Origin: SZUA-254 sp964596065
Lineage (GTDB): Bacteria; Bacteroidota; Ignavibacteria; UBA10030; SZUA-254
DNA length: 64,000 nt
Direction: 5' to 3'
Assembly: GCA_964596065.1 (NCBI GenBank)
Contig: CAZQSM010000002.1
Coordinates: 1 to 64,000 of the forward strand
Shown here: piece after piece, positions 23,237 to 31,840 of the stretch
Layout of the letters: the number at the start of each line of letters is the position of its first letter
Numbering within the stretch: the stretch's first letter is position 1
Translations under genes and position numbers: made by a program
Notes under the pieces: model-generated
The model's input: only the letters and a program-made list of their open reading frames with translations
Database searches by the model: none
What the model was told of the DNA's origin: nothing

Positions 23237-25414
23237 ATGACCCGCACAATACTCGCCTCGTTCATCCTTCTTCTCTTCTGTTCCCCCGGCGCCCGCGCCC
23301 AATCCCCGGCGCCGCCCGACAGCCTGTACGACATCCGGGACAGCGTGCTCATCCCCACGCGGGACGGGCGCTCCATTTCCGCGACCATTGTCACGAAGAA
23401 AGGGGAGCGGGAACCGCGGCCCGCGATTCTCTTCTTCACGACATACGACGAAGGGGCCCGTGATTCCTTCTTCGGGAAAATCACCGCCGACCGCGGGTAC
23501 GCGGGAATCGTCGCGTACGCCCGCGGGATCCGGACCAACCTGGACGATTACGTCCCATACCTGCGCGACGGCGACGACGCGTATGACGTGATCGACTGGG
23601 CGAGCAGGCAGCCATGGTGCGACGGCAGGGTGGGGATGTTCGGGGGAAGCTATACCGGCTTCGCGCAGTGGTCGACGGCGCGCGATGTCCACCCCGCGTT
23701 GAAAACGATCGTCCCGCAGGCCGCGGTGATGCCGGGATTCGACACCCCCATCGAAAACAACGTCCCGCAGGGCTTTACCCTCGGCTGGGCGGTCGACATC
23801 CTGAAGTATCCGCGACCCGCCGCCGACCTCCAGTGGCGGTGGTATGAGCGGGGGAGCTCCTACCGCTCGCTCGACTCGCTCGCCGGGCAACCGAACCGGA
23901 TCTTCCAGGAGTGGCTCAGGCACCCCTCCTACGACGCGTACTGGAGTTCCCTGGCGCCGACGCCCGGGGAGTACGAGCGCATCGGCATCCCGATCCTCTG
24001 CACCACCGGATATTTCGACGGCGCCCAGCTCGGCGCCCTGCAGTACGTCAAGCAATACTACCGGCACAATCCGCAACCGAATCTCTACCTGGTGATCGGG
24101 CCCTACGACCACCGGGGGGCCCAGCGGGGGATGCCGTCAGACACGACCGGCGGTTACGCGATCGATCCGGTCGCGAAGGTCAGCATGAGGGGCCTGGCGC
24201 TCGACTGGTTCGATCATATCCTCAAGGGGAGGGAAAAGCCCGCGATCCTGAAGGACCGGATCAACTACCAGGTGATGGGGTCGAACGAGTGGAGGCACGT
24301 ATCCACCCCCGCCGACATCAGCAACGACACGCTGACGTTCCACCTGAGCGACGCCCGCGCGGGGGGCGTGTACCTCCTTGCCGCCGCGGGCCCGCCCGCG
24401 GGGGGATGGGTCGACCAGTCCGTGGATTTCACCAGGCGCGACGACCAGAACAATTATTTCACGCCGTTCATCATCAACGATTCGCTCGACCCGAGCAACG
24501 GGCTGGTCTTCGCGACCGAACCCTTCCCCGGGCCGGTCACCGTCAACGGGGGATTTTTCGGAAACCTCGCCGCGTCGATCAACAAGAAGGACATGGACGT
24601 GTCGATCGCCTTCTACGAGCGGACGCCCGACGGAAAATATTTTTACCTCACGAGGTACCTCGGCCGGGCGAGTTACGCGAAGGACCCGTCGCGAAGGCAG
24701 CTCCTGGCCCCCGGGGAGGTCGAGCGGATCCCCGTGCGGGAGACGAGGATGGTGTCGAGGCGCTTCAGCCGGGGAAGCAGGCTGGTGTGCGTCCTGAACG
24801 TCAATAAACACCCGTTCGAGGAGATCAATTACGGGACGGGAAAGGACGTGCACGACGAGACCATCGCCGACGCGGGAGCGCCCCTCCGGGTCAGGTGGCT
24901 GAACGAGAGCTACCTGAAGGTCCCGGTGTTCTGGGACACGGTGGAGTTCGCGCCGACGACCATCTTCATCGTCCGGCACGCCGAAAAGGCCGCCCGGCCC
25001 GCGGGGGATCCGCCGTTGCTGGAGGCGGGGGAGAAACGCGCGTCTGACCTGGCGCGGCTGCTCGGCAGGGCCGGGATCCGGGCCATTTACGCGTCGCAGT
25101 ACCTCCGCGCGCGGCAGACCGCCGAACCGCTCTCGAAACAGTCGGGCATCCCGATCACCGTGGTGCCGGTCACGATGAGCCCGATGAATCCGCGCGAACT
25201 CTCCCGCGAGTCGATCGACGAGCTGGTGGGGCGCATCCGGCGGCACCCCGGCGAAACCGCCCTCATCGTCGGGCACAGCAACACGGTGCCCGGGATCATC
25301 CGGGCGCTCGGCGGCGACCCCGTGCCCGCCATCGAGGACGCTGACTACGATAATCTCTATATTGTGACGACCGTCGGACGGGGAACGGCGAAGGTCGCGC
25401 GGCTGTCGTTCTGA
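23237..25414 (+). CDS. Fusion of CocE/NonD hydrolase and histidine phosphatase
   Basis: A 725-residue secreted protein (signal peptide to about ARAQ at residue 22). Residues ~35-560 form a CocE/X-Pro dipeptidyl-peptidase-like hydrolase: VGMFGGSYTGFAQW holds the nucleophile Ser, GPYDHRG a likely catalytic His, and a C-terminal jelly roll follows. From about residue 575 a histidine phosphatase follows: IFIVRHAEKA (phospho-His), ASQYLRARQTAE, and ALIVGHSNTVPGIIRALGG. Family CocE proteins hydrolyse acyl esters or peptides; His phosphatases act on phosphoesters. I do not recall this fusion as standard; a missed stop between two genes is an alternative, but the frame is continuous. Confidence 0.87.
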   Translation: MTRTILASFILLLFCSPGARAQSPAPPDSLYDIRDSVLIPTRDGRSISATIVTKKGEREPRPAILFFTTYDEGARDSFFGKITADRGYAGIVAYARGIRTNLDDYVPYLRDGDDAYDVIDWASRQPWCDGRVGMFGGSYTGFAQWSTARDVHPALKTIVPQAAVMPGFDTPIENNVPQGFTLGWAVDILKYPRPAADLQWRWYERGSSYRSLDSLAGQPNRIFQEWLRHPSYDAYWSSLAPTPGEYERIGIPILCTTGYFDGAQLGALQYVKQYYRHNPQPNLYLVIGPYDHRGAQRGMPSDTTGGYAIDPVAKVSMRGLALDWFDHILKGREKPAILKDRINYQVMGSNEWRHVSTPADISNDTLTFHLSDARAGGVYLLAAAGPPAGGWVDQSVDFTRRDDQNNYFTPFIINDSLDPSNGLVFATEPFPGPVTVNGGFFGNLAASINKKDMDVSIAFYERTPDGKYFYLTRYLGRASYAKDPSRRQLLAPGEVERIPVRETRMVSRRFSRGSRLVCVLNVNKHPFEEINYGTGKDVHDETIADAGAPLRVRWLNESYLKVPVFWDTVEFAPTTIFIVRHAEKAARPAGDPPLLEAGEKRASDLARLLGRAGIRAIYASQYLRARQTAEPLSKQSGIPITVVPVTMSPMNPRELSRESIDELVGRIRRHPGETALIVGHSNTVPGIIRALGGDPVPAIEDADYDNLYIVTTVGRGTAKVARLSF

Positions 25415-25468
25415 CGTTTCCGCCCCGCGCAACCGTCGGACGGTCATCATCACATCGAAGGGGTGCAC

Positions 25469-26833
25469 ATGAGCGAAGTCGTCACACCGTGGGAAACCAT
25501 CGGGGAATTGATCGCGGCCGGCAACAGGGTCGCGTTGACGGAGTTCATCGAGTCGTTGAGTCCGTCCGAGACCGCGAGGGCCATCTCGCGCCTCAACCAG
25601 GAGGAGCACCTCGGCCTGCTCCGGATGCTGAGCCCGGAGGACGCGGCGGAGATGATCGAGGACATCCCGGACGCACAGGCGGCCGACCTGGTCGAGGAGA
25701 TGACGTCGGAACAGGCGGCGGCGATCATGGAGGAGATGCCGAGCGACCACCTCGTCGACGTCCTGGGGGAGATGGACGAGGACGCCAGCGAGGCGATCCT
25801 CGAGAAAATGGACCGGGAGGACGCAGAAGAAGCCCGGATGCTGCTCGATTACGAGCCGGACTGCGCCGGCGGTCTGATGATCCCGGAGTTCCTCTCGTAC
25901 AGGGACGACCAGACCATCCAGGACGTGCTCGACGACCTGCAGGCCAACAGGAGCCTGTACGCCGACTACCTGATCCAGTATTTCTACGTCGTGGACCGGG
26001 AGGGGAAACTGACGGGTGTCCTGCGCCTGCAGGACCTCCTGTTTCCCCCGCGAGACACCCGGCTCTCCCGGATCACGGTCCCCGCGCCCTCTCGCGTGAA
26101 GGACACCGCCACGATGCGGGAGCTCGAGGATTTTTTCGACGAACATCCGCTCCTCGGGGCGCCGGTGGTGACCGGGGAGGGGAAGCTCGTCGGGGTCGTC
26201 CTCCCGGGCGCCGTCGAGGCGGCGGTGAACAGGGGAAAGACCAGCAGCCTGCTGCGCCTGGGCGGCATCATCGGGGGGGAGGAATTCCGGAGCATGCCGC
26301 TGGCCTCCCGTTCCGGCCGCCGCCTCTCCTGGCTGAGCATGAACATCGGCCTCAACATCATCGCGGCCAGCGTCATCGCCCTCTACCAGGACACGCTCGC
26401 CGCCGCGATCACGCTGGCGGTGTTCCTGCCGATGGTCAGCGACATGAGCGGATGTTCGGGGAACCAGGCGGTGGCCGTTTCGATGCGCGAGCTCTCCCTC
26501 GGGCTGGTGAAGCCCGGCGATCTTTTCTGGGTGCTCCGGAAGGAGGCCACGGTCGGGATCATCAACGGACTGGTGCTGGGCCTGCTGCTGGCGGGGGTGG
26601 CCTTCTTCTGGAAGGGCAACCCCTGGCTCGGGGCCGTCGTCGGCGGGGCGCTCGCGGCGAACACGCTCGTCTCGGTCACGCTCGGGGGCATGCTCCCGCT
26701 GATGCTCAGGAAACTGAAGCTCGATCCCGCGCTGGTCTCCAGCCCGCTCCTGACCACTGTCACCGACATGTGCGGATTCTTCTTCGTGCTGAGTTTCGCC
26801 TCGGCCGTGCTGGGCAACCTGGGAGGGATCTGA
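25469..26833 (+). CDS. mgtE: MgtE magnesium transporter
   Basis: A 454-residue protein. The N-terminal superhelical domain has repeated blocks ending in EMIEDIPDAQAADLVEEM and VLGEMDEDASEAILEKM. It is followed by the CBS pair (YRDDQTIQDVLDDL, ...MRELEDFFDEHPLLGAPVV) and five membrane helices including FLPMVSDMSGCSGNQAVAVS, the pore region. MgtE is a Mg2+ channel gated by the CBS domain. AAGGGG lies before ATG 25469. No Mg riboswitch was recognised upstream. Confidence 0.95.
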   Translation: MSEVVTPWETIGELIAAGNRVALTEFIESLSPSETARAISRLNQEEHLGLLRMLSPEDAAEMIEDIPDAQAADLVEEMTSEQAAAIMEEMPSDHLVDVLGEMDEDASEAILEKMDREDAEEARMLLDYEPDCAGGLMIPEFLSYRDDQTIQDVLDDLQANRSLYADYLIQYFYVVDREGKLTGVLRLQDLLFPPRDTRLSRITVPAPSRVKDTATMRELEDFFDEHPLLGAPVVTGEGKLVGVVLPGAVEAAVNRGKTSSLLRLGGIIGGEEFRSMPLASRSGRRLSWLSMNIGLNIIAASVIALYQDTLAAAITLAVFLPMVSDMSGCSGNQAVAVSMRELSLGLVKPGDLFWVLRKEATVGIINGLVLGLLLAGVAFFWKGNPWLGAVVGGALAANTLVSVTLGGMLPLMLRKLKLDPALVSSPLLTTVTDMCGFFFVLSFASAVLGNLGGI

Positions 26834-26836
26834 CCG

Positions 26837-27601
26837 GTGACCAGAACGCTCGTGAACATCCTCGCGATCGGCGCGATCGGCTACGTCGGACTCTGCGCGG
26901 CGCTCTATCTGTTTCAGCGTTCCCTCATCTACTTTCCACGGCCCGCCCCGGACGCGGTCGCCGGATCCAGGATCAGTATCCCGTCGGGCGGGGAAACCGT
27001 GATGGTGAGCGTCCGGCCGGCCGGCGGTCCCGACGCGCTGATCTACTTCGGGGGGAACGCGGAGGAGGTTTCCGGCAATCTATCCACGTTTTCCGCCGCG
27101 TTCCCCCGCCACGCGGTGTATTTGCTCCACTACCGGGGATTCGGGGGGAGTTCCGGCAGCCCGTCGGAGGAGGGGATCTTCGAGGACGCCCTCGCGCTCT
27201 TCGACCTCGTGCACGCCGAACATCCCCGGATCGTGCTGATCGGTCGCAGCCTCGGATCGGGCGTCGCCGTGCGCCTGGCGAGCGTCCGGCCGGCGGCGCG
27301 CGTCGTCCTGGTGACCGCGTACGATAGCCTTCAGGAAGTGGCCGCGGGCATCTACCCGTTCTTCCCGGTGCGGTGGCTCCTGAAGGACAGGTATGAATCG
27401 TGGCGGTACGCTGCGAAGGTGACCGCGCCGACGCTCGTCATCGCCGCCGGGCACGACGAGGTGATCCCCCGGGAGAGCACCGAGCGACTCATGACGCATT
27501 TCGCCCCGGGCGTGGCGTCGTTCCGGGTCCTCCCCGGGACGGGCCACAATACGATCGGGAACAGCCCGGAATACCTTCCGCTGCTCAGGGGGGTCGAGTG
27601 A
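26837..27601 (+). CDS. Alpha/beta hydrolase, BEM46/ABHD13-like, membrane-anchored
   Basis: A 254-residue protein from GTG 26837. An N-terminal membrane helix (ILAIGAIGYVGLCAALYLF) leads to the hydrolase: LIYFGGNAEEVS (oxyanion area), YLLHYRGFGGSSGSPSE, nucleophile elbow LIGRSLGSGVAVR, catalytic Asp in LVIAAGHDEVIP and His in PGTGHNTIG. This is the BEM46-like group; substrate unknown. It starts 3 bp after mgtE, so they may be co-transcribed. Confidence 0.9.
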   Translation: MTRTLVNILAIGAIGYVGLCAALYLFQRSLIYFPRPAPDAVAGSRISIPSGGETVMVSVRPAGGPDALIYFGGNAEEVSGNLSTFSAAFPRHAVYLLHYRGFGGSSGSPSEEGIFEDALALFDLVHAEHPRIVLIGRSLGSGVAVRLASVRPAARVVLVTAYDSLQEVAAGIYPFFPVRWLLKDRYESWRYAAKVTAPTLVIAAGHDEVIPRESTERLMTHFAPGVASFRVLPGTGHNTIGNSPEYLPLLRGVE

Positions 27602-27658
27602 TGAAATGATTTTTTTCCCCGGCAACAGGAGGGGGGTGCAAGTGACCCGCCGGCTCAT

Positions 27659-27664
27659 TATATT
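27659..27664 (+). promoter_or_regulatory. TATATT box upstream of 27689
   Basis: CATTATATTCCC, 25 bp before ATG 27689. It fits the AT-rich promoter boxes seen elsewhere here. It would give a very short leader. Confidence 0.3.
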
Positions 27665-27688
27665 CCCGGATCAACGATGGAGGAAATC

Positions 27689-28453
27689 ATGAAATCCCTG
27701 TTCCCCGCCCTCGCACTCCTGGCGATAACGGCGTTGACGTCCTTCCGGGCAGTCGCGCAGGATGACGGCGCCGCCGCCGTCACCGTCGTCGAAGGGGCCT
27801 CCGGCGCGGCGGACGGCCTCGACCTGAAGGCCGTCGGCGCACTCTTCAGGGAATCGAAGGACCTCGAGGCCTTCGAACGATCCCTGAACGATCCGGAAAC
27901 CGGCGTCAACAACCTCGACCTCGACGGGAACGGCGAAACCGATTTCATCCGCGTGGTGGAGGAGGTCGCCGACGACACGCACGTCATCATCCTGCAGGTG
28001 CCGCTGGGGAAGGACGAGTTCCAGGACGTCGCGACGATCGAAGTCGAGAAGTCGGGCGACGAATCGTACAACCTGCAGGTCCGCGGCAACGAGGTCGTCT
28101 ACGGCCCCGATTACTACGTCGTACCCGCGGACGCGCACATTCACGCCTGGCCCGTCATCGCGTGGATCTACAGGCCCCTCCACCGTCCCTACCGCTCGGT
28201 GGTCCGTTTCAACGTCTATCCGCGGTGGTGGAGGCCCCATCCCGTGGTGTCGGTGAAAGCGTACCGCGTCCGGACCGGCAGGCTCGCCGTCGGGACGTTT
28301 TCCGTGGCCAAGGCCACCCGTGTCAGGAGCGTCACGCGGGTCAGGTACAATCCCCGCACGTCGACGCTGGTCAGGAAAACCACGGTGACGGGGCCGAGGG
28401 GGGGGAAGAAAACGGACGTCACCCGGACGAAGGTCAGGAAGCGTAAGAACTGA
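27689..28453 (+). CDS. Secreted protein of FCB-group family (LDLDGNG..DFIRVV)
   Basis: A 254-residue protein with a signal peptide (MKSLFPALALLAITALTSF..AQ). Landmarks are FERSLND, NNLDLDGNGETDFIRVVEE, VIILQVPLGKDEFQDVATIE and VYGPDYY. This conserved but uncharacterised family is, in my recollection, typical of Bacteroidota. The C-terminal ~60 residues are very basic (RVRSVTRVRYNPRTSTLVRK, GGKKTDVTRTKVRKRK), which suggests binding to something acidic in the envelope. GGAGG precedes ATG 27689; an upstream ATG at 27677 overlaps that site. Confidence 0.78.
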   Translation: MKSLFPALALLAITALTSFRAVAQDDGAAAVTVVEGASGAADGLDLKAVGALFRESKDLEAFERSLNDPETGVNNLDLDGNGETDFIRVVEEVADDTHVIILQVPLGKDEFQDVATIEVEKSGDESYNLQVRGNEVVYGPDYYVVPADAHIHAWPVIAWIYRPLHRPYRSVVRFNVYPRWWRPHPVVSVKAYRVRTGRLAVGTFSVAKATRVRSVTRVRYNPRTSTLVRKTTVTGPRGGKKTDVTRTKVRKRKN

Positions 28454-28454
28454 C

Positions 28455-29648
28455 GTGGAAGGCGCACCAGCCGGCGGACCTCCCAGGGTCGCGTCGATCG
28501 ACCTGATCCGGGGGGCGGTGATGGTCCTGATGGCGATCGACCACGTGAGGGTGTTCGCGGGCGTCCCCGCCGGCGGAGAGACGTTCGGGCTCTTCTTCAC
28601 CCGGTGGGTCACGCATTTCTGCGCCCCGGCGTTCGTCTTCCTCGCAGGAACGAGCGCGTTCTTCCACGGCCGCCGGCACCCCGGCCTTCCGAAATTCCTC
28701 CTCACGCGCGGGGCCTGGCTCGTCATCCTCGAGCTGACCGTCCTGCGGGTCGCCTGGACATTCAATTTCGAATTCGCGCGCTACGAGATGGCGGGCGTCA
28801 TCTGGGCGATCGGGTGGTGCATGATCATCCTGGCGGGAGCGGCGAAGCTGCCGGCGGGCGGCCTCGGCCTCGCGGGGATCCTCATCATCGCCGGGCACAA
28901 CCTCTCCGACCCTTCCTTCGATGCGCTGGCCGGGTCACTCGGCAATGACGCCGGTTCCGCGCTCTGGAAAATGCTGTACGTCGGATTCTGGGCGGGGCCG
29001 ATCTCGTTCGGCCCCGAAGGACCGAACCTGGTCGTGCTCTATTCCATCGTCCCCTGGATCGGCGTGATGGCGGCGGGGTACGGCTTCGGAACGGTGCTCG
29101 CGGCGGAACCGGGCCGGCGCGACCGGCTCTGCCTGGCGATCGGTCTGGGGGCCGTCGCCGCGTTCCTGGTGCTGCGCGGGTCCAACGTCTACGGGGATCC
29201 GCGGCCCTGGGTCGCCCCGTCGGGAGAGGGCGGGATGCCGGCGCTTTTTTCCTTCCTCAACACGACGAAATATCCGGCGTCGCTCTCGTTCCTGCTGATG
29301 ACGCTCGGGCCCGCCATCGCGCTGATGCCGCTCGCGGAACGGGCGCGAGGCCCGCTCGCCGGCGGGATGGCGCTCTTCGGCCGCGTCCCGTTTTTTTTCT
29401 ACGTGCTCCACCTCCCGCTCATCCACGCCGCGGCGATCGGGGTCTCGTTCCTTGCCTCCGGATCGGTGGACGGCTGGCTTTTCGCCGACCACCCGATGGG
29501 CAGCCCCCCCGCCCCGGAAGGTTACGCCTGGTCGCTGGGGACGCTCTACATCGTCTGGGCCGCAGTGATCGGCATCCTCTACGGCGCGTGCCGCTGGTTC
29601 GCGGGGGTCAAATCCCGGCGGACGGAGTGGTGGCTTAAATATCTATGA
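28455..29648 (+). CDS. HGSNAT-like / DUF1624 membrane protein
   Basis: A 397-residue protein with about ten hydrophobic helices. It begins RVASIDLIRGAVMVLMAIDHVR, the hallmark of the DUF1624/heparan-alpha-glucosaminide N-acetyltransferase-like group, with FFTRWVTHFCAPAFVFLAG next. A late helix contains FFFYVLHLPLIHAAA, where the His is the likely acyl-transfer residue. These are transmembrane acyltransferases or relatives; substrate unknown. Confidence 0.85.
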   Translation: MEGAPAGGPPRVASIDLIRGAVMVLMAIDHVRVFAGVPAGGETFGLFFTRWVTHFCAPAFVFLAGTSAFFHGRRHPGLPKFLLTRGAWLVILELTVLRVAWTFNFEFARYEMAGVIWAIGWCMIILAGAAKLPAGGLGLAGILIIAGHNLSDPSFDALAGSLGNDAGSALWKMLYVGFWAGPISFGPEGPNLVVLYSIVPWIGVMAAGYGFGTVLAAEPGRRDRLCLAIGLGAVAAFLVLRGSNVYGDPRPWVAPSGEGGMPALFSFLNTTKYPASLSFLLMTLGPAIALMPLAERARGPLAGGMALFGRVPFFFYVLHLPLIHAAAIGVSFLASGSVDGWLFADHPMGSPPAPEGYAWSLGTLYIVWAAVIGILYGACRWFAGVKSRRTEWWLKYL

Positions 29649-29679
29649 CGGTCGTTCACCCATATCATCGAGGAATCAG

Positions 29680-30099
29680 ATGCAGATCGGAATGCTGATA
29701 CGGCTCCCCTTCGCGGCCACGTTCCTCTACCACGGGACTGGCAAACTTCTCACACCGGCCGCCTCGGCCGAAAGCCTGGGCATCCCGCTGGCCGTCACTC
29801 TCCTTGTCGGCGTCGCCGAAGTGCTCGCCGGGCTCGGCGCCGCGCTCAGCGGCCTGGAGGTTTTTCCGCGCCGGGAGCTCGTGGCGCGCCTCTCCGGGCT
29901 GGCGGCGGCCCCGGCCCTGGTCGGGGCGATCGTCATGGTGCACTGGCCCCGCTGGTCATTCACTCCGTCTCCGTCGCACCCGATCGGGGGAATGGAATTC
30001 CAGCTCCTCCTGCTGGGGGTGGCGCTCACCCTGGTCCTTTCGGGAAGGTCCGGGGATCGCGGGGCCGGGCCGGGGATGGGGGACCGCCGGCCGTCCTGA
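29680..30099 (+). CDS. DoxX family membrane protein
   Basis: A 139-residue protein: IRLPFAATFLYHGTGKLLTPA (helix 1 with the HGxxKL motif), LLVGVAEVLAGLGAALSG (helix 2 with the conserved Glu), PALVGAIVMVHWPRW (helix 3), and EFQLLLLGVALTLVL (helix 4). Typical DoxX. A Gly/Arg-rich tail of about 20 residues is probably disordered. Confidence 0.9.
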   Translation: MQIGMLIRLPFAATFLYHGTGKLLTPAASAESLGIPLAVTLLVGVAEVLAGLGAALSGLEVFPRRELVARLSGLAAAPALVGAIVMVHWPRWSFTPSPSHPIGGMEFQLLLLGVALTLVLSGRSGDRGAGPGMGDRRPS

Positions 30100-30164
30100 T
30101 TGCTTATCGGGACCGATTTCAATATTTTTCCAACCAAGGGGGGTTTCATTCTCAGGAGCGGGTG

Positions 30165-30494
30165 ATGGCTTACGACGAACTTGCGGCTGACCGCGTCCGT
30201 CTCGCCCTCAAGGGGCGGCGCGGCGTCACGGAAAAAAAGATGTTCGGCGGCCTGGCGTTCATGCTCCGCGGCCACCTGTGCTGCGGCATCGTGGCGGACG
30301 AGCTGATGCTGAGGGTCGGGCCCGACCGGTACGGGGAACTGCTCGAAGCCCCGCACGTCCGGCCGATGGATTTCACCGGAAAACCGCTCAGGGGCTTCCT
30401 CTATATCGAGCCGAAGGGCTTCGCGACCGCCGCGGGCCTCGCCCGATGGATCGACATCGCGGCCGGTTTCGTCCGCACGCTTCCGGCGAAGTAG
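30165..30494 (+). CDS. TfoX/Sxy N-terminal domain protein
   Basis: A 109-residue protein consisting of a single TfoX_N domain: LALKGRRGVTEKKMFGGLAFMLRGHLCCGI, MLRVGPDRY, and RPMDFTGKPLRGFLYI. In gammaproteobacteria TfoX regulates competence together with a C-terminal domain that is missing here. Stand-alone TfoX_N proteins are common and of unknown function. GTG 30162 is an alternative start. Confidence 0.9.
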   Translation: MAYDELAADRVRLALKGRRGVTEKKMFGGLAFMLRGHLCCGIVADELMLRVGPDRYGELLEAPHVRPMDFTGKPLRGFLYIEPKGFATAAGLARWIDIAAGFVRTLPAK

Positions 30495-30532
30495 CCGTCC
30501 CCGAACGCTCCCACACTCCACGGAAGGATGAG

Positions 30533-30913
30533 ATGATCCACCTCCCGACAGACGAATTCGACGAGATCGCCACCCGGGCCATCGACCGGATCCCGGAGGA
30601 GCTCAGGGGCTACCTGGAGAACATCGTCATTTCGGTCCAGCCCAGGCCGTCCGACGAACTCCTCGAAGAGATGGGTATGGACCCGGACGAGGACACCCTG
30701 CTCGGGCTCTACCAGGGCGTCGCCCTCACCGAACGGTCGGCGACCGATCCCCCGATGTATCCCGACACGATCTTCCTCTTCCAGGAACCGATCGAGGAGA
30801 TGTGCGACACGGTCGAGGAGATCGAGGAGGAGATCGAGATCACCGTGGTCCACGAGATCGCGCACTTTTTCGGGATCGACGAAGACCGGCTGGCCGAACT
30901 CGGGTACGATTGA
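30533..30913 (+). CDS. Predicted zinc metallopeptidase (MMP37-like, HEXXH)
   Basis: A 126-residue protein. The zinc-binding motif VVHEIAHFFGI sits near the end (about residues 107-117), preceded by an acidic stretch DTVEEIEEEIEI. LGLYQGVALTERS and PDTIFLFQEPIEE are typical of the short metallopeptidase family found in many actinobacteria and FCB genomes. Substrate unknown. Its stop is immediately followed by the ATG of the HMA-AraC regulator, so they are probably one operon. Confidence 0.87.
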   Translation: MIHLPTDEFDEIATRAIDRIPEELRGYLENIVISVQPRPSDELLEEMGMDPDEDTLLGLYQGVALTERSATDPPMYPDTIFLFQEPIEEMCDTVEEIEEEIEITVVHEIAHFFGIDEDRLAELGYD

Positions 30914-31537
30914 ATGGGGGCGACGAAGGGTCCGAAGGGCGCGAAGGCCACGACGACGATCTACGTCAGGGACATGGTCTGTCCGCGCTGCGTCAAGGTG
31001 GTCCGGGACGAGCTGTCCCGGCTCGGCCTCGACGTCCGGAGCGTCGCGCTCGGCGAGGTGGTGGTCGGGGGAGAGAGCGGCGCGCTGCCCCACGCGGAGA
31101 TCCGCCGGGCGCTGGAGTCGAACGGTTTCGGCGTGGTCGAGGACAGGGGGGCCAGGGTGATCGAGCGGATCAAGCACGCGGCGATCAGGCTCGCCCGCAA
31201 CGACCACGACCGCCATCCGGTCAGGGAGAAGGATTCGGAGTTCATCGCCCGGGAGGTCGGCCTGGAGTATCACCATCTCACCACACTGTTCTCCAGGGTG
31301 GAAGGCATGACCATCGAACACTACCTCATCCTTCAGAAGGTGGAATACGTCAAGGAGCTCCTCAAATACGGGGAACTCACGCTGAGCGAAATCGCCTACC
31401 GGATGGGATACAGCAGCGTCGCCCACGCCTCCTCCCAGTTCAGGAAAATCACCGGGATGACCCCCACCGCCTTCCGGTCGATGGGCGCCCGCCACCGGCA
31501 CCCGATCGACCGTCCGGGCGACGCCACAATAGTGTAA
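30914..31537 (+). CDS. AraC-type regulator with N-terminal HMA-like metal domain
   Basis: A 207-residue protein. Residues ~12-75 resemble a heavy-metal-associated domain with a CxxC site (YVRDMVCPRCVKVVRDEL), and residues ~95-190 are an AraC DNA-binding pair: EFIAREVGLEYHHLTTLFSR-EGMTIEHYL and LTLSEIAYRMGYSSVAHASSQFRKITGMTP. This two-domain form occurs widely in FCB genomes beside copper genes. It is likely a copper sensor for the CopZ-CopA genes that follow at 31619, binding between 31538 and 31600. Confidence 0.88.
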   Translation: MGATKGPKGAKATTTIYVRDMVCPRCVKVVRDELSRLGLDVRSVALGEVVVGGESGALPHAEIRRALESNGFGVVEDRGARVIERIKHAAIRLARNDHDRHPVREKDSEFIAREVGLEYHHLTTLFSRVEGMTIEHYLILQKVEYVKELLKYGELTLSEIAYRMGYSSVAHASSQFRKITGMTPTAFRSMGARHRHPIDRPGDATIV

Positions 31538-31580
31538 ACCTTTCCAACGATTCTGTAACGCTTCGTCCCGCCTTCCCCAG

Positions 31581-31586
31581 TATATT
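31581..31586 (+). promoter_or_regulatory. Promoter box of the copper genes
   Basis: CAGTATATTTCCG, 33 bp before ATG 31619, close to the TAnnTTTG box of Bacteroidota. Upstream AAACCTTTCCAACGATTCTG is a candidate site for the AraC-type regulator. Confidence 0.45.
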
Positions 31587-31618
31587 TCCGTCGACACCTG
31601 ACTGAAAGGAGAGATCGC

Positions 31619-31840
31619 ATGAAACGGATCGAATTGAGCATCGAGGGGATGAGCTGCGGGCACTGCGTGGCGGCCGTGAGGCGGGAATTGCAGAAAATCC
31701 CCGGGGTCGCCGTGGAGGATGTCAGGATCGGCGGCGCGACAGTCGCGGTGGACGGGGCGATCGCCGACGAAAAAATGCTCTCCGCCGCCATCGCCGCCGC
31801 CGGGTACGTCCTGGCCCGGGCGGTCCCGCGGGAGGGGTGA
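31619..31840 (+). CDS. copZ: Copper chaperone (HMA domain, CopZ-like)
   Basis: A 73-residue single HMA domain with the metal-binding loop GMSCGHCVAAVRREL (Cys pair about residues 13 and 16) and the closing AAGYVLARA. CopZ-type chaperones hand Cu(I) to CopA. GAAAGGAGA lies before the ATG. The stop overlaps the ATG of copA (TGATG), so translation is coupled. Confidence 0.93.
   Translation: MKRIELSIEGMSCGHCVAAVRRELQKIPGVAVEDVRIGGATVAVDGAIADEKMLSAAIAAAGYVLARAVPREG

Noticed and set aside
25415..25468. Magnesium riboswitch upstream of mgtE
   Set aside because: The gap is only 54 bp and has no recognisable M-box helices.
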